Shown: piece by piece, positions 8,500-14,817 of the stretch
How positions within the stretch are numbered: the stretch's first letter is position 1
How the letters are laid out: each line of letters opens with the position of its first letter
NCBI GenBank assembly: GCA_017398685.1
Contig: JAFQFH010000072.1
Location: forward strand, 1-38,904
DNA from: Oscillospiraceae bacterium
GTDB lineage: Bacteria > Bacillota > Clostridia > Oscillospirales > Oscillospiraceae
Length of the DNA stretch: 38,904 nt
Direction of reading: 5' to 3'
The notes under the pieces: generated by a model
What the model saw: only the letters and a program-made list of their open reading frames with translations
Databases searched by the model: none
What the model was told of the DNA's origin: nothing
Translations under genes and position numbers: made by a program

Positions 8500-8523
8500 A
8501 ATATTTGAACAATCACAAATATT
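8500..8523 (-). promoter_or_regulatory. Operator-like inverted repeat upstream of the egsA-like gene
   Basis: Perfect 8-bp arms AATATTTG and CAAATATT are separated by 8 bp. The site lies 25-48 bp upstream of the start codon, where a promoter is expected, and is a good candidate for control of the egsA-glpK-HAD-PMT unit. The cognate regulator is not known. Confidence 0.45.
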
Positions 8524-8573
8524 ATATATTTCAAAGCAGCTGTTTGCAAGAGCAACAGCGATCTCCGCGTGCA

Positions 8574-8608
8574 GAAAAAAGGCGGCCATTTTCGTATAAA
8601 ATGACCGC
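8574..8608 (-). terminator. Terminator after the secreted Cys-rich gene
   Basis: An 11-bp stem (8582-8592 with 8598-8608, one G-U) is followed on the minus strand by seven T residues (8580-8574). The plus strand also has a T-rich run after the stem, so it may work both ways. It closes the deoA-8613 gene unit. Confidence 0.8.
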
Positions 8609-8612
8609 TTTT

Positions 8613-9692
8613 TTATTTTCTCGTATATACATAACCGCAGCCGGTGCAGCGGCTGGATACCAGTGTCACAGCAACCCAGTTGTGTACGTGTTCGCAGAAG
8701 CCCGGACCATGCTCTCTGCCGTCACAGCAGTATTCCTGACAATTGCTGCACTTTTCATGTTCGCTTTCACTGACACAGTGGCCTGCCACCTGACAGGGGG
8801 CTATATCGTGGCCCGCCGGGTCAAAGCCCTCGGCGCAGCTATAGTGTCCACAGGAAAGATAGTGGAAAGCGCCTGTTTGCAGTTCACCGCAGCCTTCGCA
8901 CATATACTCCACGCAAAGTCCGCTGCTTTCATCCCTGCGGCAAAGCACATCGGCGCTCAGAAGCCTTTCACCAAGCCGGTTTGAAAAGCTCACAACGGCG
9001 CGCCCCTCGGACAGTGGCAGAAGCTGGAGACTGGATGCAGAGCAGACCCTTGCGGGATTGATTATCTCCGAGCTGACACCATCGGCAAAATCCGAATAAA
9101 ATCTCACCGGCTCAAGGCTGCCGTCTTCACCCATGAGAAACTGGCAGCGAAGCTCCAGAACGCTGTTCCAGTCTGGCTTTTCAAAGGGATAAACCGCAGC
9201 AAAAGCCCCGATGCAGCGCTCCCGCAGCTCGCCCCATATGACCTCATCGCCAACAAAGACTTCCGTCCCGTAGGGACTCAGCCGCAAAGTCAGAAGCTGG
9301 GCGCCGATCCCAGTGCTTTTCGCGCTGCCGCTTTTTTCCCTGCCCAGAACCGCGTGAAAGCTCTTGGTGCATCGGCCCTCTTCGTCAAAGTCCGCGCCGC
9401 CGAGGCTGCCGCCGTCGGAAAAGCTCAGGCTGCGCCACTCGCCAAGGCGGGTGAAAAAACCCTCCAGCGTAAGCCGGGCCGCCGGAAACTCAAGGCGCAG
9501 GTCCTCGCCCTCACGGAAAGCGCCTGTCAGGGCGGAAAGGGGGAAGGCTGCGGTATAGTCAAGGTCATTGTCGGCCTGCATGAAAATGACCTGACCGGCG
9601 CTGGGCTTGTCAAGAGCATAGTCGGCAAAGGCAAAGGGAGAAAATGAGGAAAAAACCGCCGCAAGCAGAATAAATACAATCAGCTTTTTCAC
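8613..9692 (-). CDS. Secreted protein of unknown function with a Cys/His-rich C-terminus
   Basis: A 359-residue protein with a clear signal peptide (MKKLIVFILLAAVF... cleaved near FAFA, residue 23). The middle (about 30-245) looks like a beta-rich globular region with no family I recognise. The last 110 residues are dense in cysteine and histidine: MCEGCGE, SCGHYSC, KCSNCQEYCC, GFCEH and a final CTGCGYVY. These resemble tandem zinc-knuckle or disulfide-bonded units, unusual for a protein exported by a Firmicute. Start is GTG at 9692 with AGGAGG seven bases upstream. It follows the pyrimidine-nucleoside phosphorylase gene by 31 bp, so it is probably cotranscribed, although no functional link is obvious. 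Confidence 0.75.
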   Translation of the reverse strand: MKKLIVFILLAAVFSSFSPFAFADYALDKPSAGQVIFMQADNDLDYTAAFPLSALTGAFREGEDLRLEFPAARLTLEGFFTRLGEWRSLSFSDGGSLGGADFDEEGRCTKSFHAVLGREKSGSAKSTGIGAQLLTLRLSPYGTEVFVGDEVIWGELRERCIGAFAAVYPFEKPDWNSVLELRCQFLMGEDGSLEPVRFYSDFADGVSSEIINPARVCSASSLQLLPLSEGRAVVSFSNRLGERLLSADVLCRRDESSGLCVEYMCEGCGELQTGAFHYLSCGHYSCAEGFDPAGHDIAPCQVAGHCVSESEHEKCSNCQEYCCDGREHGPGFCEHVHNWVAVTLVSSRCTGCGYVYTRK

Positions 9693-9723
9693 CTTTCTCC
9701 CTCCTTTTTTTGATTAAATTTGA

Positions 9724-11028
9724 TTACATCACGATATCTTTTATAAACCTGGGGCGCACAACGGGCTCGGCGCTGAACTCAAAGCACTCCATCAGCGTTT
9801 TTGCAGCCTTTTCAGCGGCCTCGTCACTGGCGGCATGAATTTGTGCAAGGCTCTCGCCACGCTTTACAAATTCGCCCACCTTCTTTTTGAGTACCACGCC
9901 CACGGAAAGGTCAATACTGCTCTCCTTGGTGACTCTTCCGCCGCCCAGCTGCATGGAAACGAGCCCCACACTCTCGGCGGCAATGGCGCTCACATAGCCG
10001 TCGCTCTCCGCCAAAAGCTCTTTAACCACGGGGGCTGCGGGCAGGCGGGAAGTGTCGTACACATCGCATCTACTGCCGCCCTGACCCTCTATCATGTCCG
10101 CAAGCTTTTCAAGGGCCTTGCCGCTGGCAATGGCCTCCCGGAGCATACCTGCCGCGGCCTCATTGTCGGGGGCAAAGCCGCCCACCGTCAGCATACAGCT
10201 GCCAAGGGCGATGCAAAGCTCCAGAAGGTCGCCGCCGCTTTCGCCCCGAAGTACGGAAATGGCCTCTTTCACCTCAAGGGCGTTGCCTATGGCCCAGCCA
10301 AGGGGCTGATCCATATCGGTTATGACTGCGGCGCATTTTCTGCCCGCGCCCTTGCCTATCTTCGTCATGGTCTCAGCCAGCACTCTGGCCTCGTCCTCAG
10401 TCTTCATGAATGCGCCGTCACCGCATTTTACGTCCAGTACGATAACATCAGCGCCTGCCGCCAGTTTCTTTGACATGATGGAGCTCGCCATCAGCGGGAT
10501 GCTGGGTACGGTGGCTGTCACGTCGCGCAGGGCGTAGATTTTCTTGTCGGCGGGTACAAGCTCGGCTGTCTGGCCGATAATGGCAATGCCCAGCTCATTT
10601 ACGTTTTTGAAAAACTGCTCGTCGGAGACTTCCGTAGAGAAGCCGGGGAAGCTTTCCAGCTTGTCTATAGTGCCGCCGGTGTGACCAAGGCCGCGCCCGG
10701 ACATCTTGGCGATCTTCACCCCGCAGGCTGCCACCATGGGGCAGAGCACAAGACTTGTCTTGTCGCCCACGCCGCCGGTGGAGTGCTTGTCCGCCTTCAG
10801 CCCCTTAATGGCGCTCAAATCCAGAGTATCGCCGGAATTGACCATGGAGAGGGTCAGGTTCAGCGTCTCCTCCTCGTCCATACCCCTGAGCAGTATGGCC
10901 ATACACATGGCAGACATCTGATAATCGGGGATAGAGCCTGCGGTGTAGCCCTGAATCATGTAATCTATCTCAGCGGCGTTGAGTTTGCCGCCGTCGCGCT
11001 TTTTGCCGATAAGCTCTGTCATCTGCAT
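9724..11028 (-). CDS. pdp: Pyrimidine-nucleoside (thymidine) phosphorylase
   Basis: A 434-residue enzyme that cleaves thymidine, deoxyuridine or uridine with phosphate to give the base and (deoxy)ribose 1-phosphate, the entry step of pyrimidine nucleoside salvage. The glycosyltransferase-3 family signature KMSGRGLGHTGGTIDKLESF lies near residues 107-126, and the phosphate-binding KHSTGGVGDKTSL segment near 80-92. Length matches the Pdp/DeoA family (about 430-440). CGGAGG precedes the first ATG; a second ATG two codons later is equally placed. A promoter overlaps the end of the upstream gene at 11059-11088. The sequence alone does not distinguish broad-specificity Pdp from thymidine-specific DeoA; Firmicute enzymes are usually Pdp. 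Confidence 0.93.
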   Translation of the reverse strand: MQMTELIGKKRDGGKLNAAEIDYMIQGYTAGSIPDYQMSAMCMAILLRGMDEEETLNLTLSMVNSGDTLDLSAIKGLKADKHSTGGVGDKTSLVLCPMVAACGVKIAKMSGRGLGHTGGTIDKLESFPGFSTEVSDEQFFKNVNELGIAIIGQTAELVPADKKIYALRDVTATVPSIPLMASSIMSKKLAAGADVIVLDVKCGDGAFMKTEDEARVLAETMTKIGKGAGRKCAAVITDMDQPLGWAIGNALEVKEAISVLRGESGGDLLELCIALGSCMLTVGGFAPDNEAAAGMLREAIASGKALEKLADMIEGQGGSRCDVYDTSRLPAAPVVKELLAESDGYVSAIAAESVGLVSMQLGGGRVTKESSIDLSVGVVLKKKVGEFVKRGESLAQIHAASDEAAEKAAKTLMECFEFSAEPVVRPRFIKDIVM

Positions 11029-11058
11029 ATGTATTACCTCCGGGAGTTTCTTTTCTCA

Positions 11059-11088
11059 ATTATAATACAAGCCAAGCCCTTATTTCAA
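11059..11088 (-). promoter_or_regulatory. Probable promoter of the nucleoside phosphorylase gene
   Basis: On the minus strand TTGAAA (11083-11088) and TATAAT (11059-11064) are spaced by 18 bp. The -35 overlaps the stop codon region of the upstream gene, so this unit starts its own transcript. Confidence 0.5.
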
Positions 11089-11543
11089 TAGCGAAACAGC
11101 ATATAAAGCCTGCCTTCTATTTCTTTGAGCACAGCACCCCGAGCGCAGCAATCCGCTTTTGCGGGCAGGGCTATTATATATCCGCCGCCGTCTTTGCAGA
11201 TAAGGCTGCCGTCAGAGTATCTGTGCCAGCAATGTCCCTTTTCGCAGGGCTTTTTGGCATCCCCGGTGCGGGGCTTTTCCTGCGCCATGCCCGCAGGGGC
11301 TGCAAACTCTATCTTTTCGGGAAAGTCCTTCATCTGGGCGCGGCTGAACCTGCGCCTCAGATAAAGCCCGCCCTGCCTTGGCTGCATCACGCCAAGATAG
11401 CCTTCCTTTCCGCCGCCGTATACGGAAAGACGCATAAGCTCCGAAACCGCGCTGCATCTGGCCTCAAACACGGTAAAAAGCCCATCCTGACATACCCTGA
11501 CACAGCCTGAATTTTTCCCGCCCACCATGATCGGATATTCCAT
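11085..11543 (-). CDS. Hypothetical protein with a small Cys/His cluster
   Basis: A 152-residue protein not assigned to any family. The N-terminal half is a beta-rich stretch (MEYPIMVGGKNSGCVRVCQDGLFTVFEARC) that reads like a small barrel. The middle is Pro/Lys-rich, and near residue 100 there is a cluster CEKGHCWHRY followed by CKDGGG and DCC. No signal peptide or membrane segment is seen. I chose the ATG at 11543 because GGAGGGG stands seven bases upstream; an in-frame GTG or ATG further up would overlap the terminator hairpin. A terminator between mazF and this gene suggests a separate transcript. Function unknown. Confidence 0.65.
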   Translation of the reverse strand: MEYPIMVGGKNSGCVRVCQDGLFTVFEARCSAVSELMRLSVYGGGKEGYLGVMQPRQGGLYLRRRFSRAQMKDFPEKIEFAAPAGMAQEKPRTGDAKKPCEKGHCWHRYSDGSLICKDGGGYIIALPAKADCCARGAVLKEIEGRLYMLFRY

Positions 11544-11561
11544 TCCAGTCCCCTCCGAAAG

Positions 11562-11595
11562 AAAAAAGCTTCCGCTCAAAAATATGAGCGGAAGC
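11562..11595 (-). terminator. Terminator after mazF
   Basis: A 10-bp stem (GCTTCCGCTC, 11568-11577, with GAGCGGAAGC, 11586-11595) with an 8-nt loop is followed on the minus strand by six T residues (11567-11562). It ends the mazF transcript just before the ribosome site of the next gene. Confidence 0.8.
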
Positions 11596-11612
11596 CGGAA
11601 AATATCACATTT

Positions 11613-11954
11613 TCAACCTAATCCGAAGCTGACAGCCAGTGCATTGTCCACAGCGGTCATGGTGCCCTCGTCAAGCTTGCCCATGCGCTCGCGCAGTCGG
11701 GATTTGTCCAGTGTGCGTATCTGCTCCAGAAGTATCACGCTGTCCCTGTTCAGTCCGACGCTTTGGGCTGTAAGCTCGATGTGGGTGGGCAGGCGTGCTT
11801 TTCCTGTCTGGCTGGTGATGGCGGCGGCAATGACGGTGGGGCTGTGCTTGTTGCCGGTGTTGTTCTGGATAATCAGCACAGGGCGCATGCCTCCCTGTTC
11901 ACTGCCCACGACCGGGCTCAGGTCGGCATAGTAGATATCTCCTCGTTTGACCAT
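11613..11954 (-). CDS. mazF: MazF/PemK-family endoribonuclease toxin (no adjacent antitoxin)
   Basis: A 113-residue protein of the MazF/NdoA family, sequence-specific mRNA interferases that slow growth when freed from their antitoxin. The N-terminus [22 protein letters not shown] has the conserved first strands and loop (Arg4-Gly5-Asp6). RPVLIIQN, the AAAITSQ catalytic-side strand and PTHIEL follow. The ATG at 11954 has GGAG ten bases upstream; a GTG three codons earlier sits too close to that site. No antitoxin ORF fits in the 91 bp between this gene and the SDR gene, so the partner must be elsewhere or absent. A palindrome overlaps its promoter. Confidence 0.9.
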   Translation of the reverse strand: MVKRGDIYYADLSPVVGSEQGGMRPVLIIQNNTGNKHSPTVIAAAITSQTGKARLPTHIELTAQSVGLNRDSVILLEQIRTLDKSRLRERMGKLDEGTMTAVDNALAVSFGLG

Positions 11955-11971
11955 GTGTTTCACACTCCGTG

Positions 11972-12000
11972 AGAATAGTAGCCCATTACATATTATGTAA
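11972..12000 (-). promoter_or_regulatory. mazF promoter overlapped by a palindrome
   Basis: On the minus strand TTACAT (11995-12000) and TATTCT (11972-11977) have a 17-bp spacer. The palindrome TTACAT-ATT-ATGTAA (11986-12000) covers the -35 element, so a dimeric repressor bound there would block the promoter. Confidence 0.5.
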
Positions 12001-12045
12001 CAGCACTATAATTTTCCCACGCATATGCAAAAAATATACCGCCTC

Positions 12046-12777
12046 TCAGGTGAAAAATCCTCCGTCCACCTGCAATACCTGTCCAGTGGTATATGTGGCC
12101 TCTGCCATGTGTATGATTGCCTTTGCTATTTCCTCGCTGCGGCCAAGCCTGCCCATGGGTATGGCATCACGGGCCAGCTCCTCCAGCGTCTCCTGACCCA
12201 GAACCTGCACCATGTCCGTATCAATGACACCGGGAGCCACGCAGTTGACGCGGATGCCGGAGGGGGCGAGCTCTGCGGCGAGAGAGCGGGTGAGGCCGAT
12301 GATGGCGTGCTTTGTGGAAGAATAGGCCACCTCGCAGGAAGCGCCGTGGCTGCCCCAGATGGAGCTTACATTCACTATAGCTCCCTCGTGCTCGTGGAGC
12401 ATATGGGGCAGCACAGCCTGAATGGTGTTGAAGCAGCCGCCCAGGTTTACGTCAAAGAGCCGCTTCCATGTCTCCGGCTCTATGTCCTGAAACTGCTGCT
12501 GCTTTGCAATGCCCGCGTTATTCACAAGAAGCGTCACATAGCCAAGCCGCCTTTCGACCTGGCGCACCATTTCGTTCACGGCGGCAGCATCGGATACATC
12601 CGCCTGCCAGCTCATCACCTCGCAGCCCTCAAAGCGCAAAAGTGCCTCCAGCTCCTCGGCCTTGTCTTTTCTTTCAATGTAGTTTATGCATACCGCGTAG
12701 CCGCTCTCTGCCAGCAGCGCGGCAGTGGCGGCGCCTATGCCGCGGGAAGAGCCTGTCACAAGGGCAACCTTTTTCAT
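12046..12777 (-). CDS. SDR-family reductase, FabG/YmfI-like
   Basis: A 243-residue classical short-chain dehydrogenase. The cofactor loop TGSSRGIG (8-15), NNAG near 86-89, the catalytic serine in NVSSIWG and the YSSTK Tyr-Lys pair near 152-156 are all present; so is PGVIDTDM. The SSIWGSHGASCEVAYS segment and short length resemble YmfI-type reductases, which in B. subtilis reduce the 5-aminopentanone modification on elongation factor P. FabG-type 3-oxoacyl-ACP reductase is the alternative. It overlaps the upstream plsC-like gene by 4 bp (ATGA), so the two are translationally coupled. That pairing with a lipid acyltransferase leaves a fatty-acid role open. Confidence 0.85.
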   Translation of the reverse strand: MKKVALVTGSSRGIGAATAALLAESGYAVCINYIERKDKAEELEALLRFEGCEVMSWQADVSDAAAVNEMVRQVERRLGYVTLLVNNAGIAKQQQFQDIEPETWKRLFDVNLGGCFNTIQAVLPHMLHEHEGAIVNVSSIWGSHGASCEVAYSSTKHAIIGLTRSLAAELAPSGIRVNCVAPGVIDTDMVQVLGQETLEELARDAIPMGRLGRSEEIAKAIIHMAEATYTTGQVLQVDGGFFT

Positions 12778-13589
12778 TTTCCACCCTCCATCTTCTCAAT
12801 GTGCGCGGCAATGAGGCCGCGGCTGTGCTCGGCAAGCTCATTGCTGCTCATTTCCTTGACCTTCTCTGCGCTGACAGTGTCCAGTATGTCCAGCCGGAGC
12901 TTGCTTGCATGGAGCCTGAATATGTTCTTTTTCACGCTGTCCGTACCCAGTGAGCAGGCCACAACCACCGGCGCGCCCGCTTTCTGGGCGATCTTGAAAG
13001 AGCCCGCGTGGAAGGGGAGCAGCTTACCGTCCCGGCTTCTTGTGCCCTCGGGGTAGATGCATATGGAGCATATATCCTTTTTCAGATAGTTTGCGGCGGT
13101 GAGTATGGTTTTCAGGGCATTTCTGTCGTTTTCCCTGTCAATGGCCAGAAAGCCTGCGCCATAAGCCATTTTGCCCAAAACGGGCAGAGCCATGTTGGAG
13201 GGCTTGGAGATAAAAGCCACATCGTATTTTTTAAGCGCGTGAGCCAGTACCATGGGGTCTGCGGCGGAGCGGTGGTTGCACACCAGCAGAAATCTCTCCC
13301 CCTCCGGCAGCTTCTCCACACCGCTTATCTCCGCTCTCAGCCCGCCCAGATCGCAAAGGAGCGTTGCAATGCCGTCACAGCAGCGGCGGCTGAGCATGGA
13401 CATTTTTTCAATGGGCTTTGTCATGTCGGCGCGTACTGCCGCAATTATGAGCAGCAGCACAAAAATGAGCACCTGAGCCAGAACTGCCAGCAGGAAAACC
13501 CCGATACAGCCCCAGACGGACATGGATGCCAACAGCCCCGCGCATATTGCGGCGACGAGGGAGACTATAAGAATAACAGTGGTCAGCAT
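12774..13589 (-). CDS. 1-acyl-sn-glycerol-3-phosphate acyltransferase-like protein (PlsC family)
   Basis: A 271-residue membrane-bound acyltransferase expected to acylate lysophosphatidic acid to phosphatidic acid. Two N-terminal hydrophobic segments (about 3-25 and 29-52) anchor it. The HX4D catalytic motif is NHRSAAD, with His and Asp correctly spaced, and the second motif YPEGTRSRDGK binds the glycerol phosphate. FHAGSFKIA and the PVV segment follow as in PlsC. AAAGGAGC precedes the ATG. It is the first gene of a two-gene unit with the SDR and is divergent from the S24-like gene 69 bp away. The exact acyl acceptor cannot be set from sequence. Confidence 0.9.
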   Translation of the reverse strand: MLTTVILIVSLVAAICAGLLASMSVWGCIGVFLLAVLAQVLIFVLLLIIAAVRADMTKPIEKMSMLSRRCCDGIATLLCDLGGLRAEISGVEKLPEGERFLLVCNHRSAADPMVLAHALKKYDVAFISKPSNMALPVLGKMAYGAGFLAIDRENDRNALKTILTAANYLKKDICSICIYPEGTRSRDGKLLPFHAGSFKIAQKAGAPVVVACSLGTDSVKKNIFRLHASKLRLDILDTVSAEKVKEMSSNELAEHSRGLIAAHIEKMEGGK

Positions 13590-13607
13590 AAATATGCTCC
13601 TTTATTA

Positions 13608-13635
13608 TTGACAATTTTGATATAAAGCTTATGAT
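13608..13635 (+). promoter_or_regulatory. Promoter of the S24-like gene
   Basis: TTGACA (13608-13613) and TATGAT (13630-13635) are 16 bp apart, 24 bp before the ATG at 13659, giving a short leader. The region also serves as the divergent upstream space for the plsC-like gene. Confidence 0.65.
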
Positions 13636-13658
13636 AAAATCCGGAAAGGGTGCTTGAA

Positions 13659-14030
13659 ATGAAATCTTCTGAACTTGCGGCCTACGGCGGCTATGAGCTT
13701 GTTGAGCGCGGCGGCAATATCCCCCCGGAGGCGGACTTCTCTCTAGTTATCACGGACAAGAGCATGGAGCCGCATATAAAGCAAAACTCCACGGTCTATG
13801 TTCAGGCCAGAGCGGAGCTTGAAGAATTTGACACGGGCATATTCCTCTGCAATGGCAGAATAATCTGCCGCCAGTGGTGTCAGGATATACTGGGCAACGT
13901 GCATCTTCTCTGCGCAAACCCCGCCTTTGAAAAGGAGAACATAAGCCTTCCCAGTGGAGAGCGGGAAAAGCTCAGCTGCCTTGGCAGGGTGCTTCTTAAA
14001 AGCAAGCTGCCTGCGCCGGGCTACTATTGA
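13659..14030 (+). CDS. Stand-alone S24 (LexA-C-terminal-like) protein without a DNA-binding domain
   Basis: A 123-residue protein resembling the autoprotease half of LexA/UmuD-type proteins. Residues 32-38 (TDKSMEP) contain the nucleophile position Ser35, and DTGIFLCNGRIICRQW (58-73) matches the strand carrying the catalytic Lys. Aligned with the S24 repressor ending at 38351 in this window, that Lys is Arg71 here, so peptidase activity is doubtful. No helix-turn-helix is present; only about 30 residues precede the core. AAGGG eight bases upstream favours the ATG at 13659 over a GTG at 13650. The gene ends 7 bp inside the convergent pseudouridine synthase gene. A non-cleaving binding partner or a degenerate regulator are both possible. 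Confidence 0.75.
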   Translation: MKSSELAAYGGYELVERGGNIPPEADFSLVITDKSMEPHIKQNSTVYVQARAELEEFDTGIFLCNGRIICRQWCQDILGNVHLLCANPAFEKENISLPSGEREKLSCLGRVLLKSKLPAPGYY

Positions 14031-14668
14031 ATATACTGCTCAAACTTTTCCCACAGCTCTCCCACAGGCGCATAGGAAAACTCCATCCGCTTTCCGCTGG
14101 TGGGGTGCTGAAAACCCAGAGAACAGGACCACAGTGCGATACCGCCGCATTTTGCGGCGCTTCCATACTTGCTGTCTCCCAGTATTGGTGCACCCCGGCT
14201 TGAAAGCTGGCAGCGTATCTGATGGCTGCGCCCGGTGTGCAGCTTTATCCTCAAAAGGGCGATGCCGTCAACTGCCGCAATGCGCCAGTACTCAAGCTTT
14301 GCATCTTTCACGCCTTTTCTCATGCGTTTTACCACAAAAGACTTGTTTTTCTCCCTGTCCCGGAAAAGCAGGTCTTCCATCACGCCCTCATCGCAGCCCA
14401 GTACATCGGGGACAAGTGCCATATACTGCTTTTCAAGCTTTCTCTCTGCCGTCATCTGCGAAAGCTTTGCCGCAGCCACGGCATTGCGGGCGTAAACCAT
14501 CACGCCGCCCACGCCCTTGTCCAGCCTGTGCACGCAGAAAAACTCCCCACCCAAAAGCTCTGAGAGCTTCTCCGGCATACCGGGGGACTGGGATACAGCC
14601 TCCGGCGGCTTGACGCACACGGCTATGTCTTTATCCTGATACAGAATTTTGATATCCAATTTTATCAC
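14024..14668 (-). CDS. RluA-family RNA pseudouridine synthase
   Basis: A 214-residue single-domain enzyme that isomerises uridine to pseudouridine in rRNA or tRNA. The catalytic Asp is in HRLDKGVGGVMVYAR near residues 47-61 (the family more often has TSG after the Lys). LEKQYMALV and LHTGRSHQIRCQLSS, with its conserved Arg, follow. There is no S4 domain, so it is of the short RluA/YlyB-like class. The ORF begins with GTG at 14668 with no visible ribosome site. A TTG three codons later has GGTGA five bases upstream and may be the true start. The predicted promoter lies almost on top of the start, so the message could be nearly leaderless. Target site unknown. Confidence 0.9.
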   Translation of the reverse strand: MIKLDIKILYQDKDIAVCVKPPEAVSQSPGMPEKLSELLGGEFFCVHRLDKGVGGVMVYARNAVAAAKLSQMTAERKLEKQYMALVPDVLGCDEGVMEDLLFRDREKNKSFVVKRMRKGVKDAKLEYWRIAAVDGIALLRIKLHTGRSHQIRCQLSSRGAPILGDSKYGSAAKCGGIALWSCSLGFQHPTSGKRMEFSYAPVGELWEKFEQYIQ

Positions 14669-14676
14669 CGGGATTT

Positions 14677-14705
14677 ATTTTATACCACCACAGCATTTTT
14701 TTCAA
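14677..14705 (-). promoter_or_regulatory. Promoter of the pseudouridine synthase gene
   Basis: On the minus strand TTGAAA (14700-14705) and TAAAAT (14677-14682) are spaced 17 bp, with an overlapping TGGTATAAA alternative -10. The start would fall near 14670, at most a few bases from the GTG at 14668. Confidence 0.55.
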
Positions 14706-14817
14706 CACAGGATAAGAATGGAGCATAAAAGTAAATTATAATTGAACTTGCTTATACATGATTTCGTAATAAATATGGTATATAATCTGTAAAAAGTTTT
14801 TTGTGGAGGAAAGGGCC

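Noticed and set aside
12001-12045. Antitoxin gene upstream of mazF
   Set aside because: The free space is under 50 bp beyond the promoter, too short for an antitoxin.
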